The position numbers and the translations under genes are program-made. The notes under the pieces are model-generated. The model worked only from the letters and a program-made list of their open reading frames with translations. It did no database searches and had not been told where the DNA came from. Source: Pseudomonadota bacterium (GTDB lineage Bacteria; Pseudomonadota; Alphaproteobacteria; Rhizobiales; Xanthobacteraceae). Taken from it: a stretch of 64,000 nucleotides of DNA. The stretch lies in the NCBI GenBank assembly GCA_023423415.1, contig JAFAFP010000156.1:21359-85358 (forward strand). Direction: 5' to 3'. Of the stretch, positions 9,007-17,634 are shown piece after piece. The first letter of the stretch is position 1, and every line of letters starts with the position of its first letter.

Positions 9007-9888
9007 TTAAGAACGGCCCTTGTTTTCGGTCGAAGCCCGTTGGCCCTCGAGCATTTCCGGATGCGCCTTCACCGCTGCCCACACCTTCTTTTTGGTGAAG
9101 TACATCAGCCCGGCGAAGAACAGCAGGAAGATCATCACCTGCAGACCAAGCCGCTTGCGCGCTTCCATGTGGGGCTCAGCCGTCCACATCAGGAAAGCGG
9201 TGACGTCCTTGGCGTATTGGGCAACGGTCTGCGGTGCGCCGTCGTCATACGTGACCTGACCGTCGCTGAGCGGATTGGGCATGCCGATGGCATGGCCAGG
9301 GAAGAACTTGTTGTAGTGCGTCCCTTCGGGCGCCGAGAAGCCTTTCGGGGCTTCGGTATAGCCCTGCATCAGCGCAGTGATGTAGTCGGGGCCCTGCTCC
9401 TGGTACTGCGTGACGAGGTCCAGCAGGAACCAGAAGCCGCCGCGCTCGTAAGTGCGCGCCTTGGTGATCAGCGACAGATCCGGCGGCAATGCGCCGCCGT
9501 TGGCCGCACGCGCGGCATTGTCGTTCGGGAACGGCTTCGGGAAATGGTCAGCCAGACGCCCCGCGCGCTCGAACATTTCGCCGGCGTCGTTCGGGCCGTC
9601 CTGTACCTTGTATTCGGCCGCGATCGCGGCCGCCTGCGGCATCGTGAAGCCTGGACCGCCAGCCTCCGCAAGATTGCGGAACGCAACCAGCGAAAGGCTG
9701 TGACAGGACTGGCAGACCTCGCGGTAGACCTTGAAACCGCGCTGAAGCTCGCCGCGGTCAAATGTTCCGATTGGCCCCGAGAACGACCAGGATTGCTTCG
9801 GCGGCTGTTCCGCTTCGCCAGCGGCAAGCACAGGCCCGGTCAGACCGAGGGCCAGCGCAAGAGCAATGAAGGAGCGTTGCATCGTCAT
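9007..9888 (-). CDS. petC: Cytochrome c1 of the bc1 complex
   Basis: A 293-aa cytochrome c1 that passes electrons from the Rieske protein to cytochrome c. It has a Sec signal peptide (MTMQRSFIALALALGLTG, cleaved near VLAAG), a c-type heme motif CQSCHS about residue 60, the RAANGGALPPDLSLI segment, a methionine-ligand region near the end, and a C-terminal membrane anchor (LQVMIFLLFFAGLMYFTKKK). The start at 9888 has GGAGAG five bases upstream; an ATG at 9909 overlaps the petB stop as ATGA and would add seven residues. It is a separate gene rather than the cytochrome b/c1 polyprotein (fbcH) known from Bradyrhizobium. Confidence 0.96.
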   Translation of the reverse strand: MTMQRSFIALALALGLTGPVLAAGEAEQPPKQSWSFSGPIGTFDRGELQRGFKVYREVCQSCHSLSLVAFRNLAEAGGPGFTMPQAAAIAAEYKVQDGPNDAGEMFERAGRLADHFPKPFPNDNAARAANGGALPPDLSLITKARTYERGGFWFLLDLVTQYQEQGPDYITALMQGYTEAPKGFSAPEGTHYNKFFPGHAIGMPNPLSDGQVTYDDGAPQTVAQYAKDVTAFLMWTAEPHMEARKRLGLQVMIFLLFFAGLMYFTKKKVWAAVKAHPEMLEGQRASTENKGRS

Positions 9889-9905
9889 CGTCTCTCTCCG
9901 CGCCT

Positions 9906-11168
9906 TCATGCTTTCTTCGGTGCGGGTGCCGGTGCGCCGATCGGCACGCCGTCCTTCAGCACCGATTCCGAAATCGAATTGGGCAGGGGTTTGGTGGTTT
10001 CGAACCGCGACAACAGCGGCAGAATGATCAGGAAGTGCGCGAAGTAGTAGAAGGTGAGAATCTGCGACGCGATCACGTAGCCGCCTTCCGCCGGCTTGGC
10101 GCCGAGATAGCCAAGGCCAAGGCAAACCGCCACGAAGATCCAGAAGAACTGCCGGAACAGCGGACGATAGCGCGCGGAGCGGACCTTCGAGGAGTCCAGC
10201 CACGGCAGGAAGACCAGAATTCCGATCGAAGCGAACAGCGCGATGACGCCAAGCAGCTTGTTCGGAACGGCGCGCAGGATCGCGTAGAACGGCAGGTAGT
10301 ACCATTCAGGTACGATATGCGCAGGCGTCACCGCCGGGTTGGCCGGGATATAGTTGTCGGCGTGGCCGAGATAGTTCGGCAGATAGAATACGAAGTAAGC
10401 GAAGAACAGCATGAAGCAGACCATCGCGAAGCCATCCTTGATGGTCGCGTATGGCGTGAACGGCACGGTGTCCTTGTCGCCCTTCGGCTCGATGCCAGCC
10501 GGGTTGTTCTGGCCGGCGACATGCAGCGCCCAGACGTGCAGGACGACAACGCCGGCGATCACGAACGGCAGCAGATAATGCAGCGAGAAGAAGCGTTGCA
10601 GCGTCGGATTGCCGACCGCAAAGCCGCCCCACAGCCAGGTAACGAGAGTTTCGCCAACCCACGGAATGGCCGAGAAGAAGTTGGTGATGACGGTCGCACC
10701 CCAGAAGCTCATCTGGCCCCATGGCAGCGTGTAACCGAGGAAGCCCGTGGCCATCATCAAGAGGTAGATGATCACGCCAAGGATCCAGAGCACCTCGCGC
10801 GGAGCCTTGTAGGAGCCGTAATACATGCCACGGAACATGTGGATGTAGACGGCAATGAAGAACATCGAGGCGCCGTTGGAGTGCAAGTAACGCAGCAGCC
10901 AGCCGTAATTCACGTCGCGCATGATGTGTTCGACGGAATTGAACGCCAGAGTTTCATGCGGCGTGTAGTGCATCACCAGGATAATGCCGGTGATGATCTG
11001 CGCGCCCAGCATGAACGAAAGAATGCCGCCGAAGGTCCACCAGTAATTGAGGTTACGCGGCGTCGGATAGGCGATGAAGGACGAGTGGACGAGCCCTGCG
11101 ATCGGAAGCCGCGCTTCCATCCATTTCATGAATGCGTTTTGCGGCTGGTAAGTAGAGTGTCCGCTCAT
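9906..11168 (-). CDS. petB: Cytochrome b of the bc1 complex
   Basis: A 420-aa polytopic inner-membrane subunit holding hemes bL and bH and both quinone sites. The Qo motif PEWYYLPFYAILRAVP, the GYTLPWGQMSFWGATVI segment, and paired histidines in helices B and D (RYLHSNGASMFF; HYLLPFVIAGVVVLHVWALH) are all present. The C-terminus continues into an additional membrane helix and an alanine/proline-rich tail, usual for alphaproteobacterial forms. The gene lies 49 bases after petA and its stop overlaps the first possible petC start. Confidence 0.97.
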   Translation of the reverse strand: MSGHSTYQPQNAFMKWMEARLPIAGLVHSSFIAYPTPRNLNYWWTFGGILSFMLGAQIITGIILVMHYTPHETLAFNSVEHIMRDVNYGWLLRYLHSNGASMFFIAVYIHMFRGMYYGSYKAPREVLWILGVIIYLLMMATGFLGYTLPWGQMSFWGATVITNFFSAIPWVGETLVTWLWGGFAVGNPTLQRFFSLHYLLPFVIAGVVVLHVWALHVAGQNNPAGIEPKGDKDTVPFTPYATIKDGFAMVCFMLFFAYFVFYLPNYLGHADNYIPANPAVTPAHIVPEWYYLPFYAILRAVPNKLLGVIALFASIGILVFLPWLDSSKVRSARYRPLFRQFFWIFVAVCLGLGYLGAKPAEGGYVIASQILTFYYFAHFLIILPLLSRFETTKPLPNSISESVLKDGVPIGAPAPAPKKA

Positions 11169-11217
11169 TGGGTAACCTTCTCGGAAGAACCTGCGGTTCA
11201 GTAAGTTTCGGACGGCG

Positions 11218-11745
11218 TCAGCCGATCTTGATCTTGGTATCGCTCAGGAATTCGTACGGCGGCAGCGCCAGATTAAGCGGTGCCGGGCCGGAACGGATGC
11301 GGCCGGAGGTGTCGTAAACGGAACCGTGGCACGGGCAGAAATAGCCGTTATAGGCGCCGGAATGGGCGATCGGGATACAGCCGAGATGGGTGCAAATGCC
11401 GATCAGCACCTGGAACTGCTCATGCCCCTTCTTCACACGCGCCGAATCCGGCTGTGGGTCGGGCAGGCTCGACAGGTTCACGTCCACCGCTTCCTGAATT
11501 TCCTTCTTGGTGCGGTGATTCACAAAGATCGGCTTGCCGCGCCAGAATACCTTGATGACCTGCCCTTCGGCGATGGGGGTCAGATCTACCTCGATCGGCG
11601 CACCGGCCGCGATGGTGGAAGCGTCCGGATTCATCTGCGAGATCAGCGGCCAGGCAGTGAAGGCTGCGCCGACGGCGCCAACCGCCCCAGTCGCGACGTA
11701 AAGAAAATCGCGGCGCGTATGAGCCGCCGATGCTGTGGATGCCAC
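11218..11745 (-). CDS. petA: Rieske iron-sulfur subunit of the bc1 complex
   Basis: A 175-aa Rieske [2Fe-2S] protein anchored in the inner membrane. The N-terminus carries a twin-arginine signal anchor (TRRDFLYVATGAVGAVGAAF), and the cluster ligands are in CTHLGC and CPCHGS, including the disulfide cysteines. I chose the GTG at 11745 because GAGGGA precedes it at proper spacing and it gives the normal family length; the open frame continues upstream to 11955 but that part is not Rieske-like. It is the first gene of petABC. The promoter must lie in the 256-base divergent region shared with trmL. Confidence 0.95.
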   Translation of the reverse strand: MASTASAAHTRRDFLYVATGAVGAVGAAFTAWPLISQMNPDASTIAAGAPIEVDLTPIAEGQVIKVFWRGKPIFVNHRTKKEIQEAVDVNLSSLPDPQPDSARVKKGHEQFQVLIGICTHLGCIPIAHSGAYNGYFCPCHGSVYDTSGRIRSGPAPLNLALPPYEFLSDTKIKIG

Positions 11746-12001
11746 GGTAAGGTCCCTCTTCCGACATGCCGGGGCCCGCGCGCGCGGCGAACCGCAAATT
11801 GGACACGACCGTTTCGTCCGTCCCACGGCGGCGAGCGAACCGGCCACGTCCAACCCTTCAAGGAAAGGCCTTCGGCAGCGATCCGGCGGCGTGTTATTGG
11901 CACCCTTACCGGGGGAGTGCAAGCCTGCCTTTGCAACAGAGCTAAAGAGACGCACAACCCCTTCGTCCCACGGCGTATTCTGTCATCCCGGATCCCGCAT
12001 T

Positions 12002-12526
12002 TTGACCACCGGACATCCCCTCGCGATCGCGCTTTACGAACCGGACATCCCACAAAATACCGGAACGATTCTACGGCTTTGCGCCTGTCTCGGGGTGGAA
12101 GCCCACCTGATCGAGCCGGCCGGCTTCCCGATTACCGACCGGGCATTTCGCCGCGCCGCCATGGATTATCTCGACCAGGTCACGATCCATCGGCATGTCT
12201 CATGGCAGGCATTCGATTCGTGGCGCCGCTCGGAGGGGCTCGAACTCGCCTTATTCACGACCCGCGGAGCCAATTCATATCTCGATTATGATTACCGACG
12301 GCGTGGGATCCTGATGTTTGGCCGCGAGTCGGCAGGCGTGCCGGACCGGGTGGCCGAAGCCGCCGACGCCCGGCTTGTGATCCCGATCAAGGAAAAGCTG
12401 CGGTCGCTCAATATAGCTATGGCTTGCGCGATGGCGGTCGGTGAAGCGATCCGGCAGACGCGCAGCCCAGCCCCTGACCAGATTGCGGGCAGCGTGGCCA
12501 CAACCAGAAACCACAACCAGAAATAA
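12002..12526 (+). CDS. trmL: tRNA (cytidine(34)-2'-O)-methyltransferase
   Basis: A SPOUT-fold (TrmH-like) methyltransferase of about 174 aa that 2'-O-methylates the wobble base of tRNA-Leu isoacceptors. Typical TrmL features are the start IALYEPDIPQNTGTILRLCA, the central LMFGRESAGVPD and the knot-closing IPIKEKLRSLNIAMACAMAVGEA. No ATG fits; the TTG at 12002 gives the right N-terminus but has only a weak ribosome-binding site, so the start is the least certain point. The C-terminus has an extra ~15 polar residues. hemF follows 39 bases later. Confidence 0.9.
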   Translation: MTTGHPLAIALYEPDIPQNTGTILRLCACLGVEAHLIEPAGFPITDRAFRRAAMDYLDQVTIHRHVSWQAFDSWRRSEGLELALFTTRGANSYLDYDYRRRGILMFGRESAGVPDRVAEAADARLVIPIKEKLRSLNIAMACAMAVGEAIRQTRSPAPDQIAGSVATTRNHNQK

Positions 12527-12565
12527 GTAAACGTCCATCCGGAATAACGGGAAGCACACGGTTAC

Positions 12566-13504
12566 ATGACAACGGCATCACAAAGAGCAACTGGCATTTC
12601 ATTCCCCCTGCCCGACGCTCCCGAACTCGAGCGGCGCAAGACTGCCGCCCGCATCTGGTTCGAATCACTTCGCGATCAGATTTGCAGCGCCTTCGAACAG
12701 CTCGAAGACGAACTTCCGGGCGGATTGCCACAATCAAACATGAAACCAGGCCGCTTTGTCCGCACGCCGTGGAATCGCACCGACCACAGCGGTGCGCCGG
12801 GTGGCGGCGGCGTGATGTCGATGATGAACGGTCGCGTGTTCGAAAAGGTCGGCGTGCATTGCTCGACCGTTCATGGGGAGTTTGCGCCGGAATTCCGTGG
12901 GCAAATACCTGGTGCCGAGACCGATCCGCGCTTCTGGGCGTCGGGCATCTCGCTGATTGCACATATGTGGAATCCCAATGTGCCGGCTGTGCACATGAAC
13001 ACCCGCTTCGTGGTCACCACGAAAGCCTGGTTCGGCGGCGGCGCCGATCTCACTCCGGTTCTGAACACGCGTCGCAATCAAGACGATCCTGACACCATCG
13101 CCTTCCACGCTGCACTGAAGAAAGCCTGCGACGATCATGCCGCCATTGCGCCTTACGACAGGTACAAGTCGTGGTGTGACGAGTACTTCTGGCTCAAGCA
13201 TCGCAATGAGCCCCGCGGCATCGGCGGCATTTTCTACGATTGGCACAACAGCGGCGATTGGGGCGCGGACTTCGCGTTTACGCAGGATGTTGGGCGCGCA
13301 TTTCTCGACATCTATCCCGACCTGGTACGCCGGAATTTCGAAACGCCCTATGGCGAAGCCGAACGCGAGGAACAACTGGTGCGGCGCGGTCGCTATGTCG
13401 AGTTCAACCTGCTGTATGACCGCGGTACGATTTTCGGGCTACGAACCGGCGGCAATGTCGATTCGATACTTTCGTCGATGCCGCCGATGGTGAAGTGGCC
13501 GTAA
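12566..13504 (+). CDS. hemF: Oxygen-dependent coproporphyrinogen III oxidase
   Basis: A 312-aa enzyme of heme synthesis that oxidatively decarboxylates coproporphyrinogen III to protoporphyrinogen IX using O2. The HemF signatures are complete: HMWNPNVPAVHMNTRFV, WFGGGADLTPV, the CDEYFWLKHRNEPRGIGGIFYD stretch, and the C-terminal YVEFNLLYDRGTIFGLRTGGNVDSI region ending in SMPPMVKW. Its presence beside a bc1 operon fits an aerobic respiratory lifestyle. The ATG at 12566 is the only reasonable start. Confidence 0.97.
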   Translation: MTTASQRATGISFPLPDAPELERRKTAARIWFESLRDQICSAFEQLEDELPGGLPQSNMKPGRFVRTPWNRTDHSGAPGGGGVMSMMNGRVFEKVGVHCSTVHGEFAPEFRGQIPGAETDPRFWASGISLIAHMWNPNVPAVHMNTRFVVTTKAWFGGGADLTPVLNTRRNQDDPDTIAFHAALKKACDDHAAIAPYDRYKSWCDEYFWLKHRNEPRGIGGIFYDWHNSGDWGADFAFTQDVGRAFLDIYPDLVRRNFETPYGEAEREEQLVRRGRYVEFNLLYDRGTIFGLRTGGNVDSILSSMPPMVKWP

Positions 13505-13856
13505 TCCTGCCCTGTTCTGGAATCGATTGGGCGAGACAGCGGGGCCAACTTCTCCACAAGGGAGGTGCCTCGGCAGGTGGCCTCGCTCCAACTTGAAAGC
13601 TGCCGGGCGGTGCTATCGTAATTGACCGAAGCCCCAACCTGTGAGCGCAAGTACTCCGAAACCGTCGCGCCCTGAAGTTAAGTTCCGGTTAGCCACAAAC
13701 TTGTTGCGTCTGCGACACACTGCCTGCGTATGTGGCTTCCAGGCGAGATTGTGGCACTTTTTTAGTAACTTCTGCCGCAATTCATACGTACACGAAAGCT
13801 GGGACGAACAAGTCAAAACGTCTTGTCACAACTACCCAAAAATACGGGGGACTTTA
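13505..13856. other. Intergenic region before the porin gene
   Basis: A gap of 352 bases between hemF and the outer-membrane protein gene. The open frames here are short and composition-driven, and I see no RNA gene. The last 180 bases become AT-richer and should hold the strong porin promoter and a long 5' leader. A near-CtrA site is listed separately. Confidence 0.6.
13678..13692. promoter_or_regulatory. Near-consensus CtrA-type site upstream of the porin gene
   Basis: TTAA, seven bases, then TTAG, one mismatch from the alphaproteobacterial CtrA consensus TTAA-N7-TTAA. It lies 165 bases before the porin start. A single near match of this length can occur by chance. Confidence 0.25.
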
Positions 13857-14591
13857 ATGCGTTATCTTTCAACTCTGGTGGCTGCTGGCCTCGTGCTTGG
13901 CACCGCTCAGGTCGCTTCGGCGGCCGACATTGCCCGCCCGGTCTACAAGGCCGCTCCGGCGCCGGTGATGGCTTACAACTGGTCGGGCTTCTATGCCGGT
14001 ATTCACGGCGGCTATGGCTGGGGCGAAGTTGGCTCGAACTTCTTCGGCGGTCACTCCAAGCAGGACGGCTGGTTCGGCGGCGGCCAGATCGGCTACAACT
14101 GGCAGGGCGTTGGTTCGCCGTGGGTGTGGGGTGTTGAAGTCGATTCGGCTTGGGCAAACCTCGAAAATGATGTCACCGTCGTCAGCGGCGGCGTTGTTGC
14201 CAACGCCTTCAGCGAGCTGAACTACTTCGGTACGGCCCGCCTGCGTCTCGGTTACGCTGTTGACCGCGTGCTGTGGTACGCAACCGGTGGTCTCGCTTGG
14301 GGCCGCAACGAAATCGGCGCAAGCGTTGCTATCCCGGCTCTCGGCGTTGCCGCTGGTGCCAACTCGTCCAACACCCATGTCGGCTTTGCGGTCGGCGGCG
14401 GTCTGGAGTGGGCGCTGGTCGACAACTGGACCGCGAAGGTTGAGTACATGTACCTCGACCTCGGCCGTGAAAACTACTTCGGTGGCGTGGGCGCCGGCGG
14501 CTTCGATGCCGACGTGACCGCACACACCGTCAAGGTCGGCCTGAACTACCGCTTCGGCTACGGCAAAGGCCCAGTGATGGCGAAGTACTGA
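13857..14591 (+). CDS. Outer-membrane beta-barrel protein (Omp25/31 type)
   Basis: A 244-aa outer-membrane protein. A clear signal peptide (MRYLSTLVAAGLVLGTAQVA, cleaved after ASA) precedes a mature protein rich in glycine and aromatic residues, with alternating strands such as YNWSGFYAGIHGGYGWG, WTAKVEYMYLDLG and a C-terminal strand VKVGLNYRFGYG, as in the Brucella Omp25/Omp31 and rhizobial RopB families, which form eight-stranded barrels. ATG at 13857 follows GGGGGAC. Codons used are strongly biased and uniform, consistent with high expression, and a strong terminator follows. Role: envelope structure; any specific ligand is unknown. Confidence 0.9.
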   Translation: MRYLSTLVAAGLVLGTAQVASAADIARPVYKAAPAPVMAYNWSGFYAGIHGGYGWGEVGSNFFGGHSKQDGWFGGGQIGYNWQGVGSPWVWGVEVDSAWANLENDVTVVSGGVVANAFSELNYFGTARLRLGYAVDRVLWYATGGLAWGRNEIGASVAIPALGVAAGANSSNTHVGFAVGGGLEWALVDNWTAKVEYMYLDLGRENYFGGVGAGGFDADVTAHTVKVGLNYRFGYGKGPVMAKY

Positions 14592-14613
14592 TCCGGACTT
14601 CGTCCTGATCTTG

Positions 14614-14643
14614 AAAGCCCCGGCCTTTGGCCGGGGCTTTTTT
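14614..14643 (+). terminator. Strong rho-independent terminator
   Basis: A perfect 12-bp stem (AAAGCCCCGGCC and GGCCGGGGCTTT) with a TTT loop, followed by TTT. It lies 22 bases after the porin stop codon and also just beyond the end of cca on the other strand, so it may work for both convergent genes. Confidence 0.9.
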
Positions 14644-14646
14644 CGT

Positions 14647-15894
14647 TTAAGCGTCTGTTTGAGAATTTGCTGCCCGATCGGCAATCGCAGCGATGGTGGC
14701 TGCGTCGTCGGGAAAATCGGCAGCGATCCAAGCGGTTTCCGCAGCACGCATCGCTAAGCCAAGAGCCGGACCTTTCGCGATTCCCCGCGCCATCAAATCG
14801 CTCGCAGCAATCGGGAAAGCCGGCGCGGTCCAGTGCTCTGGCAAAGTCGCAAGTGTCCGCCAGCGCGAATCCGCAACAGTCTCACCCGATCGACTCCAGG
14901 ATAGAAGCACGCGGTCGAGAAAGTTATCTGGACCCAAGCGGTATAATAACCCACGCGCATCGGCTGGCGTCATCTCGGCCACAATCCGCCACCATCGATC
15001 TGACATCGAGAGCAGGCGTCGCGCTTCACCATTGGACAGCCGCAGCCGCGCGAACAGCCGCTCGGCATCCTCGGACACGAATAGCGACAGTGCACCGAGC
15101 CGCCTTACGGCGTCGGGGGCGAGGTTCATTCCGGCTTCGATCGTCACAAGCTTGTCGAGCGATCTGGGCAGAGGCACACCGCCGAGGATCTGTACCAGCA
15201 AACCCGCATCGGCCATCACCTCGACTGCCCCACTCGCACGCTTGGCGATCAGCAGCTTGAACAATTCAGCCTGCACCCGCTCCCGCGATAAGGTCTCAAG
15301 ACCTTCGCGACCCGCGATGCAGGCCATGAGGGCGGATTGATCGGGCTCGCCCTCTCCATAGGCGGCATGAAACCGGAAGAAGCGCAGGATACGGAGATAA
15401 TCCTCTTCGATCCGGGTGGCCGCATCGCCAATAAAGCGCACATGTCGCGCACTCAGATCGTCCAGCCCACCGACATAATCGTACACCACGCCATCGCGCG
15501 AAGCCGACAGCGCATTCATGGTGAAATCCCGCCGCTCGGCATCGCGCTTCCAGTCGCGCCCGAATGCGACCTTGGCCTTGCGTCCATAGGTTTCGACATC
15601 TTCGCGAAGTGTCGTCACTTCGAACGGATGCCCCTGCACAATCAAAGTCACCGTGCCGTGGTCGATCCCGGTCGGCACCATACGAATACCGGCCAGCTTG
15701 GCACGACGCACGACTTCATCCGGCAAGGCCGTCGTCGCAACATCGATCTCACCAACCGGCTCCCCGATCAGCGCATTGCGAACCGCACCGCCGACGACGC
15801 GCGCTTCCTCCCCATCAGTGTCGAGGACGTCGAAAATGCGTGTCAGTGGCCCATCGATCAGCCACGCGGCATCGTCAAGGCGCGCGGCCATCAT
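14647..15894 (-). CDS. cca: CCA-adding / poly(A) polymerase-family nucleotidyltransferase
   Basis: A 415-aa class II tRNA nucleotidyltransferase-family protein that repairs or adds the 3' CCA of tRNA. Seen: the G-G-x-V-R motif (ARVVGGAVRNALIG), the DVATTAL acidic motif at the catalytic-carboxylate position, the VTTLREDVETYGRKAKVAFG segment, RRDFTMNAL and the EDYLRILRFFRFHA motif. The C-terminal half is the helical RNA-binding part. The start ATG overlaps the stop of the upstream gene as ATGA. It is the last gene of a four-gene overlapping operon. Confidence 0.92.
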   Translation of the reverse strand: MMAARLDDAAWLIDGPLTRIFDVLDTDGEEARVVGGAVRNALIGEPVGEIDVATTALPDEVVRRAKLAGIRMVPTGIDHGTVTLIVQGHPFEVTTLREDVETYGRKAKVAFGRDWKRDAERRDFTMNALSASRDGVVYDYVGGLDDLSARHVRFIGDAATRIEEDYLRILRFFRFHAAYGEGEPDQSALMACIAGREGLETLSRERVQAELFKLLIAKRASGAVEVMADAGLLVQILGGVPLPRSLDKLVTIEAGMNLAPDAVRRLGALSLFVSEDAERLFARLRLSNGEARRLLSMSDRWWRIVAEMTPADARGLLYRLGPDNFLDRVLLSWSRSGETVADSRWRTLATLPEHWTAPAFPIAASDLMARGIAKGPALGLAMRAAETAWIAADFPDDAATIAAIADRAANSQTDA

Positions 15895-16154
15895 TTAAAT
15901 TGTCCCGGGATCAGCTTGCCGTCTTCCATATGCGGGGGCACGTATTTCGACCCAACCGGATGACCGGACTTCTCCGCAAGCAGAAAGAAACTGCCGAACA
16001 TCAAGAGCAAAGCAATGAGAGTCAGCACACCGACGACGCGAATATTCCACGACGCAGGACTGAGCACGCCGTTGCGTGTCGCGATCAGAAAGGCTGCATA
16101 GACGGCGAACGGTGTAAGAAACAGCAGCATCTCGGTCAGCACTGGCCGGATCAT
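15891..16154 (-). CDS. Small membrane protein, DUF6111 type
   Basis: An 87-aa protein with two hydrophobic segments (MLLFLTPFAVYAAFLIA near the N-terminus and VVGVLTLIALLLMFGSFFLLA in the middle), followed by a polar tail with GSKYVPPHMEDGKLIPGQF. I recognise this tail as that of the small DUF6111 proteins found in rhizobia next to NUDIX and cca genes. The function is unknown. The ATG at 16154 overlaps the NUDIX stop, and its own stop overlaps the cca start, so it is translationally coupled on both sides. Confidence 0.75.
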   Translation of the reverse strand: MIRPVLTEMLLFLTPFAVYAAFLIATRNGVLSPASWNIRVVGVLTLIALLLMFGSFFLLAEKSGHPVGSKYVPPHMEDGKLIPGQFK

Positions 16155-16810
16155 GCGCCGTAAATCCTCTCGTACAGATTCCTGAATATGCCCGCCGTGA
16201 CGCCCCAGATGTACCGCTCTCCAAACGGGATCGCGTAATAGGTCCGCATCAAGCCCTGCCATTCGCGGCTGTGCTTCTGATGGTTCGCCGCCTCCATCAT
16301 GAACGACAGCGGCACCTCGAAAGCGTCGTCAACCTCGCCGGGATTGAGCGTCAAAGAAAATCCCGGTTGCACACGCGCGACCACCGGCACGATACGATAG
16401 CCAAGCGTCGTCATATAGACATCGAGGTAACCGATCGGATCGATTACGCTGGCGGGCAATCCGATCTCCTCATCGGCCTCGCGCAAGGCCGCCGCAAGCG
16501 GCGTCGCGTCGGTCGGGTCGATTTTCCCACCCGGAAATGCAATCTGCCCGGCGTGCTGCGGCAGGTGGGCCGTGCGCTGGGTCAATAGCACCATCGGCTC
16601 GTCGCGCTCGATAACGGGTATGAGTACGGCAGCCGGCTTGATGGGCCGCACCGCCGCTATCTCTTTCGATACCGGATCGAGATCGTGATCGCCGCGCGTG
16701 GGCACGGCATCAGGATTGCTCAAGCCAATCGGCTCATCGAGTGTAAGCACCTGACGCGCGCGGTCGAAGAAATCGTTTCGCCGGAGCCCCTGCGCAGCAA
16801 CCACCATCAT
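16151..16810 (-). CDS. NUDIX hydrolase, CoA pyrophosphatase type
   Basis: A 219-aa NUDIX hydrolase. The box reads GGKIDP then, after an insertion typical of the CoA-pyrophosphatase subgroup, AALREADEEIGL, giving the REx2EExG metal-binding core at about residues 112-120. Upstream, VLLTQRTAHLPQHAGQIAFP matches the subgroup's UPF0035-like lead (LxxRxxxLxxHxGQxxFPGG). Likely reaction: cleavage of CoA or oxidised CoA to 3',5'-ADP and 4'-phosphopantetheine; the subgroup assignment rests on motif pattern only. It overlaps its neighbours by ATGA at both ends. Confidence 0.88.
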   Translation of the reverse strand: MMVVAAQGLRRNDFFDRARQVLTLDEPIGLSNPDAVPTRGDHDLDPVSKEIAAVRPIKPAAVLIPVIERDEPMVLLTQRTAHLPQHAGQIAFPGGKIDPTDATPLAAALREADEEIGLPASVIDPIGYLDVYMTTLGYRIVPVVARVQPGFSLTLNPGEVDDAFEVPLSFMMEAANHQKHSREWQGLMRTYYAIPFGERYIWGVTAGIFRNLYERIYGA

Positions 16811-17406
16811 TCCAATTCCTTCAGCACATCGGCGCGCATCATCGCAAAGAAGATGCCGGCGGACTGAATGCCGAACATGCGCTCCCCATTAACGTCGCGT
16901 TCCTCACCCAACGCCACCAGATCGTAAAACAGCGCGCGCGTCACCTTTGCCCATAAATTGCGCCGCACATGCAGGTAGGGCTTCAGCCCTCCGGACGATT
17001 TTTCAGCCTCGAACCGCAAGCCATGCCCGGCATCGCAGGTGACCCAGTCATCGACGTTGGTTCGAAAGCGCAGGAGTGGCCCTCCGCCCGCGCCTTCCTG
17101 CTGCATCTCGACAGCAAGAAAGGGCGCGTCCTCAACCACGATCCCGATTTTCTCCGCCGGCGTGACAAGAAAGTATTGATCGCCATCCCGCTTGAGCACA
17201 GAGGCAAACAGCTTGACCAGTGGCGCGCGGCCAATCGGCGTCCCGAGATAGAACCAGGTCCCGTCCGACGCGATCCGGATATCGAGGTTCCCACAAAAAG
17301 GCGGATTCCATAGATGAACAGGTGGCAGACCCTTGTCGCCAGTCTCGCGGATCGCGGCGGCTATCCCATCCAGGCCGCCGGTATCTTTCTGCCTTTGCTT
17401 CGCCAT
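16807..17406 (-). CDS. DUF1285 family protein
   Basis: A 199-aa soluble protein of the DUF1285 family, recognised by WNPPFCGNLDIRIASDGTWFY, GTPIGRAPLVKLFASVL, YFLVTPAEKIGI and VEDAPFLAVEM. No catalytic motif is evident. The ATG at 17406 is chosen over a second in-frame start seven codons earlier because it gives the usual polar N-terminus. It heads the DUF1285-NUDIX-DUF6111-cca operon, and its stop overlaps the NUDIX start. The promoter lies in the 228-base divergent gap shared with the moxR gene. Confidence 0.85.
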   Translation of the reverse strand: MAKQRQKDTGGLDGIAAAIRETGDKGLPPVHLWNPPFCGNLDIRIASDGTWFYLGTPIGRAPLVKLFASVLKRDGDQYFLVTPAEKIGIVVEDAPFLAVEMQQEGAGGGPLLRFRTNVDDWVTCDAGHGLRFEAEKSSGGLKPYLHVRRNLWAKVTRALFYDLVALGEERDVNGERMFGIQSAGIFFAMMRADVLKELE

Positions 17407-17634
17407 GGTTTGTCTTGAGCCTGTCATCGTCCGTCAGGAAACGGAGTTTCCCCCGCGTGAAAATGATCCCTCGAGATAGCCGGTCACCCACGGAAAATGA
17501 CGTAAGCTGCCAGATATTAAGGCCAGATAGGGAGATTCGTCGTGCCATCCGGCACGTCCAGCCATGGCGCGCTTGTTGCACCGTTTCCTATAGATATATG
17601 GCCCTTAAAGCGGGACGACAGAAGGAGCATGACT

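Noticed and set aside
9889..10305. In-frame extension of petC upstream into petB
   Set aside because: The extension is out of frame with petB and lacks any cytochrome motif; petC has its own signal peptide and ribosome-binding site at 9888.
10035..11204. 389-codon frame antisense to petB
   Set aside because: A shadow of the cytochrome b frame; no motif and a composition typical of reverse-frame reading.
11746..11955. N-terminal extension of the Rieske protein
   Set aside because: Residues before the GTG at 11745 are not Rieske-like and contain a CPICG by chance; the GTG has a good ribosome-binding site and gives a twin-arginine N-terminus.
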